A DNA stretch of 64,000 bases from Chitinophagaceae bacterium (lineage in GTDB: Bacteria > Bacteroidota > Bacteroidia > Chitinophagales > Chitinophagaceae): the NCBI GenBank assembly GCA_020403425.1, contig JADBXR010000017.1, forward strand, positions 124,001-188,000, read 5' to 3'. A program made the translations under genes and the position numbers. Below are positions 43,183-52,445 of this stretch, piece by piece (the first letter of the stretch is position 1; each line of letters begins with the position of its first letter). The notes under the pieces were generated by a model. It worked only from the letters and a program-made list of their open reading frames with translations. It did no database searches and had not been told where the DNA came from.

Positions 43183-44136
43183 ATGAAAATAACAGAACAC
43201 ATTAAACAGTCTACGGACACGCTGGTATCATTTGAAGTATTGCCGCCATTAAAAGGCAAGACCATCCATAGCCTGTATGATCACCTGGATCCCCTGATGG
43301 ATTTCAAGCCGTCCTGGATCAATGTTACCTATCACCGCAGTGAAACCATGTTCAAGAAAAAAGCGGATGGTACGTTTGAGAAAGTGGACGTTCGGAAACG
43401 TCCTGGTACGGTAGGGATCTGTGCGGCCATCATGAACCATTACCGGGTGGATGCGGTCCCTCATATCATCTGTGGAGGATTCACCCGTCGCGAAACGGAA
43501 GATGCACTGATCGATCTAGACTTTTTAGGGATCGATAATGTGCTGGTGCTGAGAGGCGATGCTGCCAAAAACGAAGCCGCATTTGAACCCGAGAAGGACG
43601 GAAACCATTATGCCATTGAACTGCTGCAGCAGGTGAACAATATGAACAACGGTATTTACCTGGATGAGGATATCAAGAATGGCGGTAAGACCAGCTTTTG
43701 TATGGGGGTTGCAGGGTATCCTGAAAAACATTTCGAGGCACCGAACCTGGAGATAGACCTGGCGAAACTCAAAGAAAAAGTAGATGCCGGCGCAGAATAC
43801 ATCATGACGCAGATGTTCTTTGATAACCAGAAATTCTTCGATTTTGTGAAATCCTGTCGTGATATGGGGATTCAGGTGCCGATCATTCCGGGACTGAAAC
43901 CCATCACCAGTAAAAAACAATTATCGGTTCTGCCAAGGATCTTCCATGTGGATATTCCGACCGACCTGTCGAATGCCATCATGAAATGCAAGACCGACCA
44001 GGAATGTGAGCAGGTGGGTACCGAATGGCTGGTGCAGCAGAGCAAGGAGCTGAAAAAATTCGGTGTGCCGGTATTGCATTACTACACTTTGGGCAAACCC
44101 AAAGTGATCTGGAATGTGGTGAAAGAGGTCAGGTAA
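43183..44136 (+). CDS. metF: Methylenetetrahydrofolate reductase
   Basis: 317 aa, flavoprotein TIM barrel that reduces 5,10-methylene-THF to 5-methyl-THF for methionine synthesis. Motifs: VSFEVLPPLKGKTI (catalytic Glu), INVTYHRSE, HIICGGFTRRETEDAL, VLVLRGDA, EYIMTQMFFDNQKFFDFV and IIPGLKPITSKKQL. The start at 43183 (MKITEHIKQ) fits the family N-terminus; an upstream extension is not family-like. Followed by a terminator. Confidence 0.95.
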   Translation: MKITEHIKQSTDTLVSFEVLPPLKGKTIHSLYDHLDPLMDFKPSWINVTYHRSETMFKKKADGTFEKVDVRKRPGTVGICAAIMNHYRVDAVPHIICGGFTRRETEDALIDLDFLGIDNVLVLRGDAAKNEAAFEPEKDGNHYAIELLQQVNNMNNGIYLDEDIKNGGKTSFCMGVAGYPEKHFEAPNLEIDLAKLKEKVDAGAEYIMTQMFFDNQKFFDFVKSCRDMGIQVPIIPGLKPITSKKQLSVLPRIFHVDIPTDLSNAIMKCKTDQECEQVGTEWLVQQSKELKKFGVPVLHYYTLGKPKVIWNVVKEVR

Positions 44137-44154
44137 ATGACTATACAACAATTG

Positions 44155-44196
44155 ATCGGGGACTGTTGAAATGATCTTGTTTCAGCAGTCCCCGAT
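44155..44196. terminator. Terminator between convergent metF and thioredoxin-like gene
   Basis: An 11-bp stem ATCGGGGACTG / CAGTCCCCGAT, with further pairing of TTGAAA/TTTCAG around the loop, followed by a T-rich tract on the plus strand. Confidence 0.9.
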
Positions 44197-44200
44197 TCTT

Positions 44201-45679
44201 TTATAAGGTTTTCCGTTTGGCTTCTATCAGGTCGTCGAACTGCTCCAGGCTGAGCTGTTTGGCAATGATGCGTTTGTCCTTATCCAGCAGGTAAATGGTA
44301 GGCGTTTTATAAATATCATATAACTGCCTGAAATTGGCTTTGCCCGCTTTTTCTACCGCCTGTTTGGTCGCTTTGGTCTCATAGACCTGCACCCATTCCG
44401 GCGAAAGTTTCTTATCCTGTATAAAATGTTTCCAGGAAGCTACCTCGTTCTCGTATATATTGACGGAATAGACAGCCACCCCGTATTTTTTCCATTTGGC
44501 CCTGTATAAGGAATCCATCTTCGGGATCTCTTCTTTACAATGCCCACAGTTGGGATCCCAGAAGGCAACCACCGTGAATGGGGCTTTGATACCATAGAGC
44601 GGAACCGTTCTGCCTGTGGTATCGGTCAGGTCAAGAAAAGGAGCCGGCTGCCCCAGTTGGTTGGCCATCAGGCTATACGCCCTTTCTATGATCACTTTAC
44701 GCGAGGCCGGATTCAGCAGCATGGTATCGCCCTTGGCATAAAAGTTCTCGAAAAGGAATACAAATACCTTGTCTTGCCCCATAAATTCGGGGTTCATGTA
44801 TTTGTTGGTGAACTTGGTAAGCAGGTAAGGGTAGATCTCTTTACCGGTCCTGGCCATCAGTAAGAAGTAATTCACTTCTTTGATCACCGAATCCGGTTCC
44901 GGCGATACCAGGGTCTTAAAATAATCGTCCAGCTTTTTTTCAAAGAAAGGTGTCCGCAGTAAACGGTCATCGTTGAACAATACATCATCCCAGAAATGTT
45001 CTTTTACGAACCTGTAAGGATACGTAGAGTCTGACTTCCCGTTCACTACGGGTATGGCAGGTACGGTTGGCCGCTTCATGGCAGTGAGCAAAGTGGCGAG
45101 CAGGCTGGCCGGATTTTTTTTGATGATGCCTTCCCTGTAATCCTGCAGCTCTTTATCCGTTTTGAGGATCTCATCGCGCAGGCGGGCAGAGTCGGCGCTG
45201 GTGGTGGCTGCTTTGTAGGCATTTTCCAGTTGCGCCAGGCTGGCGCTTTTACTGCCGGTATAAGCTGCATATTTTTTATAGAGATCATTCTCGGCAGAGC
45301 CGGTGATCAGGGCGTTTTCTTTTAAAGCCGTATCGCCTGTAATGGTGAATTGCTGCTGGTCATCCATCAGCAGGTCGAACTGGATGGTGTATTGGGGAGA
45401 TACCACAAAATAAATACCCCCGGTTAATTTATTGGGGCCCCTGAAAACACCCTGGCTTTTTTCGTCCAGGTAAGCGGAATCAACCAGGACCCGGCCCTGT
45501 CCGTAATAACTGGCCAGGTACACTTTACAGTTTTTCAGTGGGGTAAGGGTGATGTTGATATTCCGTCCCTTTGTTACCGTGGGTTTGGTAACGGCAGGTT
45601 TTTGAGGAACCGCCTTTTTTTGGGCCCAGATTCCCAGCACCAGCGCAAAATTAACTGCAGTAAGTAATAATCGCCTCAT
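44201..45679 (-). CDS. Secreted TlpA/thioredoxin-like protein with N-terminal DUF4369-type domain
   Basis: 492 aa. Signal peptide to about residue 20 (LVLGIWAQ), a Lys/Thr-rich linker, and a DUF4369-like beta domain (about 38-130: KNCKVYLASYYGQGRVLVDSAYL, GGIYFVVSPQ). A helical region (DUF5106-like, 130-345) leads to a C-terminal thioredoxin domain with redox motif FWDPNCGHCKEEIPKM (CGHC) and cis-Pro YKTPTIYLLDKD. The family assists periplasmic disulfide reduction or cytochrome maturation in Bacteroidota. Many paralogues exist in these genomes, so the client is unknown. Confidence 0.92.
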   Translation of the reverse strand: MRRLLLTAVNFALVLGIWAQKKAVPQKPAVTKPTVTKGRNINITLTPLKNCKVYLASYYGQGRVLVDSAYLDEKSQGVFRGPNKLTGGIYFVVSPQYTIQFDLLMDDQQQFTITGDTALKENALITGSAENDLYKKYAAYTGSKSASLAQLENAYKAATTSADSARLRDEILKTDKELQDYREGIIKKNPASLLATLLTAMKRPTVPAIPVVNGKSDSTYPYRFVKEHFWDDVLFNDDRLLRTPFFEKKLDDYFKTLVSPEPDSVIKEVNYFLLMARTGKEIYPYLLTKFTNKYMNPEFMGQDKVFVFLFENFYAKGDTMLLNPASRKVIIERAYSLMANQLGQPAPFLDLTDTTGRTVPLYGIKAPFTVVAFWDPNCGHCKEEIPKMDSLYRAKWKKYGVAVYSVNIYENEVASWKHFIQDKKLSPEWVQVYETKATKQAVEKAGKANFRQLYDIYKTPTIYLLDKDKRIIAKQLSLEQFDDLIEAKRKTL

Positions 45680-45789
45680 AGCTGTTGAATGATGGGTAAA
45701 AATAGCTAAACCGGGGTTAAACTACTGTCAAAAATGTAGGGAAGCGGGTCTTTCATCCGGCTGGTCATGTATTCATCCCCAATCCTAGT

Positions 45790-45797
45790 TACATTTG
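45790..45797 (+). promoter_or_regulatory. -7 box of the RlmD-type gene, predicted leaderless GTG start
   Basis: TACATTTG, exact consensus; its G is 6 nt before the GTG at 45803, so transcription should begin at or next to the start codon. Confidence 0.6.
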
Positions 45798-45802
45798 CAT
45801 CC

Positions 45803-47230
45803 GTGAGAAAACAAAGAAAAACAGTTGTTTTAGAAAATATCCTTGTACAGGATTATGCAGCCGAGGGCAAGTCATTGGCAAGGGTCGACGGCAAAGTGGT
45901 ATTCATTGAAGGAGCGGTGCCCGGTGATGTGGTGGATGTGCAGTTGTCCAGGAACAAGACCGACTGGGCAGAAGGCCATACCGTAAAGATCCACACACTT
46001 TCACCCGACAGGGTAAGCCCTTTCTGCCAGCATTTTGGCGTATGCGGGGGCTGCCAGTGGCAGATGCTTCCTTACGGGAAACAGCTTTTCTACAAACAAA
46101 AACAGGTGAGTGATAACCTGGGACGTATTGCCAAAGTGGTTTTGCCGCCGGTGGCGCCCATTATCGGGGCCGATGTTACCAGCCGGTACCGAAATAAACT
46201 GGAATACACATTTGCCACAGGCAAATACATACCCACCGAAGAATTCAGGCGGATGAAAGCCGGGGGCATCGATCCGAACAACCATTCCGGCGCCGCAGGT
46301 TTTCATGCACGTGGTTTTTTTGATAAAGTGGTGGAGATCGATACCTGCCACCTGCAGGAAGAGCCCACCAACCAGGTCAGGAAAGCGGTAGCGCAGTTTG
46401 CCATTGACAATGGCCTGGCGTTTTACAATAACCGCTCGCATACCGGGTGGCTGCGTAACATGTTTGTGCGCAATACCACTACGGGCGAACTCATGATCAA
46501 CATTGTGCTGGGTTACGAGGAGGAAGGGCTGCGCAAACAACTGCTCGACCAGTTGCTGCAACAGTTCCCGCAGATCACCACTTTGTTGTATACCATCAAC
46601 ACCAAAAAGAACGACAGCTTGTTCGACCTGGAGCCACAGACCTATTCTGGAAAGGGGTATATCATTGAGAAGCTGGAAGACTATTCTTTCATGATCAGTC
46701 CCAAGTCTTTTTTCCAGACCAATACCCGTCAGGCGGAAAAACTGTACCAGGTAACCCGCGATTATGCCGAACTGGACGGAAGCCAGGTAGTGTATGACCT
46801 GTATTGCGGCACGGGCAGTATCGGTATTTTTGTAAGTAAGCTGGCCAAAAAAGTGATCGGCGTGGAAGTGATCGAAGACGCTATAGCAGATGCGAAGAAA
46901 AATGCGGCATTGAACCATATTGCGCATGCCGATTTTTTTGCAGGAGATGTTGTCAATATCTGCGACGATGCCTTTTTTGCCGCCCATGGCCGCCCCGATG
47001 TGGTGATCACCGATCCGCCAAGAGCGGGTATGCACGAAAAGTTGGTTAAAAAGCTGCTGGATATTGCCGCGCCTACCCTGGTTTATGTAAGTTGCAACCC
47101 GGCCACACAAGCGCGTGACCTTGCTTTACTGGACGAAAAATATACGGTAGAAAAAATTCAGCCGGTAGATATGTTCCCGCACACACTGCATATTGAAAAT
47201 GTGGTGCAACTGAAACTGAAAAAAATATAG
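45803..47230 (+). CDS. rlmD: 23S rRNA (uracil-C5)-methyltransferase, RlmD/RlmCD family
   Basis: 475 aa. An N-terminal TRAM domain (VLENILVQDYAAEGKSLARV), a 4Fe-4S site (CQHFGVCGGCQWQM plus one more Cys upstream or downstream), then the SAM domain: FFQTNTRQAEKLYQ, VYDLYCGTGSIGIFVSKLAK, VITDPPRAGMHEKLV and the catalytic Cys in LVYVSCNPATQARDLALL. It makes m5U in 23S rRNA (position 1939 and/or 747; not distinguishable here). I chose the GTG at 45803 (MRKQRKTVV) because the -7 box lies just before it; an ATG at 45767 would lie upstream of the predicted transcript. Confidence 0.92.
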   Translation: MRKQRKTVVLENILVQDYAAEGKSLARVDGKVVFIEGAVPGDVVDVQLSRNKTDWAEGHTVKIHTLSPDRVSPFCQHFGVCGGCQWQMLPYGKQLFYKQKQVSDNLGRIAKVVLPPVAPIIGADVTSRYRNKLEYTFATGKYIPTEEFRRMKAGGIDPNNHSGAAGFHARGFFDKVVEIDTCHLQEEPTNQVRKAVAQFAIDNGLAFYNNRSHTGWLRNMFVRNTTTGELMINIVLGYEEEGLRKQLLDQLLQQFPQITTLLYTINTKKNDSLFDLEPQTYSGKGYIIEKLEDYSFMISPKSFFQTNTRQAEKLYQVTRDYAELDGSQVVYDLYCGTGSIGIFVSKLAKKVIGVEVIEDAIADAKKNAALNHIAHADFFAGDVVNICDDAFFAAHGRPDVVITDPPRAGMHEKLVKKLLDIAAPTLVYVSCNPATQARDLALLDEKYTVEKIQPVDMFPHTLHIENVVQLKLKKI

Positions 47231-47307
47231 ATGAACGCAATTTGTATGGAAACCCATTTTCGTAACTATTGTAATAACCCGTTCCTCAGCGGGCAGGGGG
47301 ATACACT

Positions 47308-48153
47308 ATGACAGAATTTCGACCCTCGCGTTTTGAGATATTGCCTACGATCGTAAAGAACCTGTTGATCATTAACGGGCTGTTCTTTTTGGCGCAGAAC
47401 ACATTCAAAGGACCCTCTGTCAGTTTCTCCATTGAAGATGTACTGGCATTGCATGCCTGGCAGAGCGACCTGTTCAAGCCCTGGCAGTTGGTCACCCATA
47501 TGTTCCTGCATGGCGATCTGGGGCATATTTTCGGTAACATGTTCGCACTGTGGATGTTTGGCTCCGTGCTCGAAAACCTCTGGGGTTCCAAACGTTTCCT
47601 CACTTTTTACCTGATCTGCGGATTGGGGGCCGCACTGATACACCTGCTCTTCCTGAGTTATGAGTTGATGCCGCTGATGAAAGACTATGCCGCTATCTTC
47701 CAGCAGCATGCTGATGGCGGACCCTACCAGGCGGATGCCATGATCAATTTTATCAGCAAGAACAAACTGGGAGAACCCGGTTACCGCGATCAACTGATCA
47801 GCCTGATCAGGGAGAACCCGAATGATGCCGGGCTGATGAACAAACTGTTTGAACAGTTGACCGCCTTCTACCAAAGCCGGATCAACACCAGCACCATTGG
47901 CGCCAGCGGGGCCGTGTTTGGCGTGCTGGCGGCCTTTGTGTACCTGTTTCCCAATACTTATCTCTATATCTATTTCCTGGTGCCCGTTAAGGCCAAATGG
48001 ATCGGGTTATTGTATTTTGGATACGAAGTGTTCTTTGCCTTAAAGAACTCAGCCGGCGATAATGTGGCCCGCTGGGCGCATATCGGCGGGGCCATTGTGG
48101 GTTTGCTGATTGTAATGACCTGGAACAAAAACAACAAAAAAACGTTCTATTAG
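47308..48153 (+). CDS. Rhomboid-family intramembrane serine protease (first of two)
   Basis: 281 aa with about six membrane helices. Active-site features are intact: GHIFGNMFALWMFGSVLE (His-Asn of TM2), the serine in TIGASGAVFGVLAAF, and the partner His in RWAHIGGAIVG. Unusually, about 75 residues of soluble sequence (residues 115-190: a helical stretch with QADAMINFISKNKLGEPGYRD) are inserted between TM3 and the catalytic serine helix. Rhomboids cut membrane proteins within the bilayer. It is 34 bp upstream of a second rhomboid gene. Confidence 0.92.
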   Translation: MTEFRPSRFEILPTIVKNLLIINGLFFLAQNTFKGPSVSFSIEDVLALHAWQSDLFKPWQLVTHMFLHGDLGHIFGNMFALWMFGSVLENLWGSKRFLTFYLICGLGAALIHLLFLSYELMPLMKDYAAIFQQHADGGPYQADAMINFISKNKLGEPGYRDQLISLIRENPNDAGLMNKLFEQLTAFYQSRINTSTIGASGAVFGVLAAFVYLFPNTYLYIYFLVPVKAKWIGLLYFGYEVFFALKNSAGDNVARWAHIGGAIVGLLIVMTWNKNNKKTFY

Positions 48154-48187
48154 GATACAGGTTTCTTTTCAGAGATAAATTGTGCAT

Positions 48188-49108
48188 ATGTCGCCTCAAC
48201 CTTTTAAAACCGGCCGTAATATCTTGTTAGGACAGGATAACAATGCACTTGTGTTCCTGTTCGCGGTGAATATGATCCTGTTTGTGATCATCACTTTCAT
48301 CAAAACGGTCTATTATCTTTCGGATATTCCGGAAGAGTTCTTCTATAAACAGATACTGAACTGGTTTACTTTACCTGTAATGCCGGATACATTCCTCACC
48401 AGGCCCTGGACACTGATCACCCATATGTTCACGCACCAGGGAGTCTGGCACCTGATCAGCAACTGCTTGTGGCTCTGGTGTTTTGGCTATATCATGCAGG
48501 ATCTTACCGGTAATAACAAACTGATACCCGTATACCTCTACGGCGGTTTTGTGGGCGGACTGGTATTCCTGCTCGGTAATAACCTGGTACCGGTATTGGA
48601 AAGGAACCTCGCCGTAACCGCACCCATGATGGGTGCCGGGGCGTCTATCATGGCGCTGGCCATTGCCACCACCACACTGGCACCCGATTACCGTATTTTC
48701 CCGTTGATCAATGGGGGTATTCCTTTGTGGGTGCTTACCCTGATCTTCGTGGCCATCGATTTTGCTACGCTGGCTACCGGTAATGCCGGTATCGGCGCAG
48801 GCCACCTGGCAGGCGGTATGGCGGGCTATCTCTATATCCGCCAGCTACGCCGCGGACAGGATTGGGGGGCCTGGATGATCCGCCTGGTGAATTGGCTGGA
48901 TGACCTGTTCAGCCCGGATAAAAAACATAACAGCAGATCGACCAGGGAAAAACTGTATTACCGGTCCGACCGGAAACCTTATGAGAAAATTTCCAATATA
49001 ACCCAGCAAAAACTGGATGAGATTCTCGACAAGATCAACCAGGAGGGTTACCAACTGCTCACCGATGAAGAAAAAGAGTTCCTGAAACGGGCCGGCTCCG
49101 ATGAGTAG
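48188..49108 (+). CDS. Rhomboid-family intramembrane serine protease (second, with C-terminal tail)
   Basis: 306 aa. Six TM core with THQGVWHLISNCLWLWCFGY, the serine in MMGAGASIMALAIA (GxGAS in place of the common GxSG) and His in GIGAGHLAGGMAGYLY. After the core (about residue 220) comes an Arg/Asp-rich cytosolic tail of about 80 residues (SPDKKHNSRSTREK, then ISNITQQKLDEILDKINQEGY, LLTDEEKEFLKRA), DUF6576-like. Tandem genes with the previous rhomboid imply a shared operon. I chose the ATG at 48188 over a GTG two codons earlier. Confidence 0.9.
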   Translation: MSPQPFKTGRNILLGQDNNALVFLFAVNMILFVIITFIKTVYYLSDIPEEFFYKQILNWFTLPVMPDTFLTRPWTLITHMFTHQGVWHLISNCLWLWCFGYIMQDLTGNNKLIPVYLYGGFVGGLVFLLGNNLVPVLERNLAVTAPMMGAGASIMALAIATTTLAPDYRIFPLINGGIPLWVLTLIFVAIDFATLATGNAGIGAGHLAGGMAGYLYIRQLRRGQDWGAWMIRLVNWLDDLFSPDKKHNSRSTREKLYYRSDRKPYEKISNITQQKLDEILDKINQEGYQLLTDEEKEFLKRAGSDE

Positions 49109-49172
49109 GGCCGGCCGGGCTCCCGGTTACCAGGATATGCAACTTCGCAATTGATTTTTAGTAAATTCGGGC

Positions 49173-50276
49173 ATGGCAAAAAACGTTTTTCGCCGTGCAA
49201 CCAAAACAGTGTTCATCGCAGTCAATGTGGTTATCTCATTGCTGTTTGCGGTGGCCTGCCTGTTGCCTTACATTAACCCGGCCCGTTGGTGGCTCAATGG
49301 TTTTACGGGCCTGATCGTTCCCTATCTCTTACTGGCATTGGTGTTTTTTGTGATCTTCTGGTTGCTGGCAAAACCCGGTATGGTTTGGTTGCCGCTGCTT
49401 GCCCTGGCTGTGGGCTGGCAACAGATCAGCGTGGTGTTTGCCTGGCATCCCGGCTCGGGCTTCAGTAAACGCAAGCCCGCCAATACCATGCGTATTGTTG
49501 ACTGGAACATACAAAGCTTCAATGGCCTTTCTGCCAACAAGGAGATCAGGAAGCTGGTCCCTTCGGAAGTGGCCGGAAGCATCCATAAGGTAAACCCGGA
49601 TGTGATCTGCCTGCAGGAGTTCAATAATGCGGCCAATGCGGATAATATCGCGCTGTTTTCGCAGGAGTACCGGTATCATTACTTTTCAAGAGACTACCAA
49701 CGCAACAATAGCGGGTACCAATCGGGTTGCATCATCTTCTCGCGATACCCGATCGTTGATTCGGGCAGGATCCCTTATCCCGTTGCGGAGAGCCTGATCT
49801 ATGCCGATATCAAAAAGGGAGACGATACCATCCGTGTGTACACCACGCACCTGCAATCGTTCAAGTTTAAAAAAGCGGATTATTCCGATATCGAAAAGAT
49901 ACGCGAACAGGATGCAGAAAGTCTTTCAGCGTCTAAAAGCATCATTCGCAAAATGAAACTAGCATTCAGCCGCCGGGCTGTACAGGCCAATATTGTCCGG
50001 GAAGCCACCGATCAGTCGCCCTATCCCTCCGTCATCTGTGGCGATTTCAATGATGTGCCCAACTCGTACGCCTATTTCCGGATCCGGGGAGAACGCCAGG
50101 ATGCTTTCCTGAAAAAGGGTTTTGCCGTGGGCCGTACGTTTATTTCACTGGCGCCCACCCTGCGGATCGATTATATCCTGCCCGACCGGGATTTTGAAGT
50201 AAAACAGTTTGATATGGTGGATGAGGACCTGAGCGACCATATTATGCTGGTATCTGACCTTCTTTTGAAAAAATAA
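49173..50276 (+). CDS. Endonuclease/exonuclease/phosphatase-family protein with N-terminal membrane segments
   Basis: 367 aa. Two or three TM helices first (FIAVNVVISLLFAVACLLPY, YLLLALVFFVIFWLLA). Then an EEP domain from about residue 107: RIVDWNIQSF (Asn), DVICLQEFNN (Glu), YTTHLQS (His), VICGDFNDVPNSYAY (Asp/Asn), and DYILPDRDFEV with LSDHIMLVSDL (catalytic Asp-His). The domain cleaves phosphodiesters; in the membrane-bound Bacteroidota group the substrate is unknown. A near-consensus -7 box (TAAATTCG) lies just upstream. Confidence 0.9.
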   Translation: MAKNVFRRATKTVFIAVNVVISLLFAVACLLPYINPARWWLNGFTGLIVPYLLLALVFFVIFWLLAKPGMVWLPLLALAVGWQQISVVFAWHPGSGFSKRKPANTMRIVDWNIQSFNGLSANKEIRKLVPSEVAGSIHKVNPDVICLQEFNNAANADNIALFSQEYRYHYFSRDYQRNNSGYQSGCIIFSRYPIVDSGRIPYPVAESLIYADIKKGDDTIRVYTTHLQSFKFKKADYSDIEKIREQDAESLSASKSIIRKMKLAFSRRAVQANIVREATDQSPYPSVICGDFNDVPNSYAYFRIRGERQDAFLKKGFAVGRTFISLAPTLRIDYILPDRDFEVKQFDMVDEDLSDHIMLVSDLLLKK

Positions 50277-50413
50277 AATATCTTCGCTACACAATGAACT
50301 ACCCACACAGATATGGCTGTTGTTTCTGCTGCTGCTGATGCAGTGTTCCCTGTTAGCCGGGTAGATACCGGTTTGTTTCAACCGATTGATGTAAAAGTAA
50401 CCGCCAATAAAAG

Positions 50414-51919
50414 ATGCCACTTAAAGTATATAATTCGCTTACCCGCCAGAAGGAAGAGTTTGTTCCCATCAATGCGCCTTATGTAGGCATGTACGTCTGC
50501 GGTCCGACCGTGAGCGGTGAGAGCCACCTGGGGCACGCAAGGCCCTATGTAACATTCGATGTGCTGTACCGCTACCTCATGCACAATGGGTATAAGGTTC
50601 GGTATGTACGCAACCTTACCGATGCCGGGCATTTTGAAGAGGAAGGACGTGAAGCGGAAGATAAGATCAGCAAGAAGGCGGTACTCGAAAAACTGGAACC
50701 GATGGAACTGGTGCAGAAATACACCAACCTGTACCATTGGGCCATGGGCAGGCTGAATAACCTGCCACCCAGTATCGAGCCTACGGCTACCGGCCACATC
50801 ATTGAGCAGATCGAAATGATCAAAAAACTGATCGCAGACGGGTATGCTTATGAGGTGAACGGTTCGGTCTATTTCGATGTAGAGAAATACAATACGGATT
50901 ATTCCCAAAAAGGGCAGCCATACGGCATCCTCAGCGGGCGTGTGCTGGAGGAGCAGATCGAAAGCACCCGTGAGCTGGATAACCAGGACGAGAAAAGGAA
51001 CAGGAGCGATTTTGCCCTCTGGAAAAAAGCGCCCCCGGAGCACATCATGCGCTGGCAAAGCCCGTGGGGCGAAGGTTTCCCGGGCTGGCATATCGAATGT
51101 TCGGCCATGGCCACCAAGTACCTGGGCGAAGAGTTCGATATCCATGGGGGCGGTATGGACCTGCAGTTCCCGCACCACGAATGCGAAATCGCGCAGAGTA
51201 CCGTATGCAATCATAAGATGCCTGCCCGTTACTGGATGCACAATAATATGATCACCATCAATGGCAGGAAGATGGGCAAGAGTTACAACAACGTCATCAA
51301 GCTGAGCGAACTGTTCAGTGGCGGGCACCCCTTGCTGGAACAGCCGTATCACCCCATGACCATCCGGTTCTTTATCCTGCAAAGCCATTACCGCGGCACG
51401 CTCGATTTCAGTAATGAAGCCCTGCAGGCATCCGAAAAAGCGCTGAAACGCCTGATGGAATCTTTTGAATGGCTGAGCCAGTGGCCGGTACCCGGTAACC
51501 AGCAGGCAGCCGACCAGGCGCTGGACGCGAAAGTGCAGAAACTGGTGGGCGAGTTCGAACAGTTCATGGATGATGACCTGAACACGGCCAAAGTACTGGC
51601 TAATATGTTCGAACTGGTTTCAGTGATCAACTCCATCAAAGACAAACATATTCCTGTCAATGCCTTAGCGGCCGCTACCGTGGATACGCTGAAAAAACAA
51701 CTGCAATTGTTCGTGGAAGACATTTTTGGCCTGAAACAGGAACGCGCCGGCGATGACGGTAAGTTAGATGGCGTATTGCAGCTCCTGATCGATATCCGCA
51801 AAGATGCCAAAAGCCGCAAGGATTTTGTTACCAGTGACAAGATCCGTAATGAACTGGCCACACTGGGGGTACAATTGAAAGATGAGAAGGACGGGGGGGT
51901 AAGTTATACCATTGCCTAG
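50414..51919 (+). CDS. cysS: Cysteine--tRNA ligase
   Basis: 501 aa class I synthetase. Motifs: zinc Cys and HIGH-like signature [19 protein letters not shown], further zinc ligands in WHIECSAMA and [16 protein letters not shown]-like loop RKMGKSYNN, and a C-terminal DALR-type helical domain ([20 protein letters not shown]). Length is standard. The 137 bp before it contain only a short lipoprotein-like frame without an in-frame start. Confidence 0.97.
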   Translation: MPLKVYNSLTRQKEEFVPINAPYVGMYVCGPTVSGESHLGHARPYVTFDVLYRYLMHNGYKVRYVRNLTDAGHFEEEGREAEDKISKKAVLEKLEPMELVQKYTNLYHWAMGRLNNLPPSIEPTATGHIIEQIEMIKKLIADGYAYEVNGSVYFDVEKYNTDYSQKGQPYGILSGRVLEEQIESTRELDNQDEKRNRSDFALWKKAPPEHIMRWQSPWGEGFPGWHIECSAMATKYLGEEFDIHGGGMDLQFPHHECEIAQSTVCNHKMPARYWMHNNMITINGRKMGKSYNNVIKLSELFSGGHPLLEQPYHPMTIRFFILQSHYRGTLDFSNEALQASEKALKRLMESFEWLSQWPVPGNQQAADQALDAKVQKLVGEFEQFMDDDLNTAKVLANMFELVSVINSIKDKHIPVNALAAATVDTLKKQLQLFVEDIFGLKQERAGDDGKLDGVLQLLIDIRKDAKSRKDFVTSDKIRNELATLGVQLKDEKDGGVSYTIA

Positions 51920-51942
51920 CAGCCCTCTTTGTTTAAAACGAT

Positions 51943-52335
51943 TCAGTGATTGCAGTCATCCGAATGAGCATGATTGTGTACCAGGCACATCCGGTGATTC
52001 TGTATATGGGCCACCACGATGCAGACCACAGCCGGTGCCAGGAACCAGTTACGCCATTCGTGCCAGGTCATTTTAGCCAGCAAACAGGCAATCCCCACCG
52101 AAAAAAGGATAAAGGGCAACCAGCTATGGTGGTGTTTCCTGAACCCATGGTACAAAGAGTAGGCCCCAACCAGGAAAGCGATCCCGATCATCAGGTATTC
52201 AAACCAGACGTTTTCAATGATGTTGATCCCGAACAGGGGCAGGCTGGTCAGGAATAGGGGAAGCAGCGCACAGTGAATAGCACAGGCCAGGGAGGTAACG
52301 ATCCCCATGGCATCCCAGTCAATCTTTAATCGCAT
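51943..52335 (-). CDS. MerC-domain membrane protein
   Basis: 130 aa with four membrane helices. The MerC signature is present: SLACAIHCALLPLFLTSLP (CxxxC pair with His) near residue 17, and a His/Cys-rich C-terminus (HNRMCLV-like, HNHAHSDDCNH). MerC proteins carry mercuric or other soft/transition metals into cells; without mer genes nearby, zinc or copper handling is more likely. The ATG at 52335 lies 6 nt behind an exact -7 box, so the mRNA should be leaderless, and a palindrome fills the promoter spacer. It is divergent from a SCO1 - Fur pair. Confidence 0.88.
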   Translation of the reverse strand: MRLKIDWDAMGIVTSLACAIHCALLPLFLTSLPLFGINIIENVWFEYLMIGIAFLVGAYSLYHGFRKHHHSWLPFILFSVGIACLLAKMTWHEWRNWFLAPAVVCIVVAHIQNHRMCLVHNHAHSDDCNH

Positions 52336-52340
52336 GGCGG

Positions 52341-52371
52341 CAAAAATACAACAATGCAACAATGTTGCAAA
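52341..52371 (-). promoter_or_regulatory. merC promoter (TTTG-N19-TATTTTTG), leaderless
   Basis: On the minus strand, TTTG (52368-52371), 19-bp spacer, exact -7 box TATTTTTG (52341-52348), then 6 nt to ATG 52335. This is the best match to the Bacteroidota sigma-A promoter in the window. Confidence 0.75.
52355..52369. promoter_or_regulatory. Candidate Fur/Zur-family operator in the merC promoter
   Basis: TGCAACA-A-TGTTGCA: a perfect 7-1-7 palindrome, the layout used by Fur-family repressors. It fills most of the -33/-7 spacer of merC, so a bound repressor would block RNA polymerase. A Fur-family gene lies 743 bp away on the other strand. I infer the pairing; it is not proven. Confidence 0.6.
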
Positions 52372-52445
52372 ATATTTGTTAGACTCTTCCACACTCCCCG
52401 GCATAAGCGGAATGAGGCGTAACTTTACAGCCAATCTAGCATGTT

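Noticed and set aside
46001..47110. 369-codon minus-strand frame opposite the RlmD-type gene
   Set aside because: The plus strand carries the intact iron-sulfur, SAM and catalytic Cys motifs; this is a shadow.
50378..51388. 336-codon minus-strand frame opposite cysS
   Set aside because: cysS motifs are intact on the plus strand.
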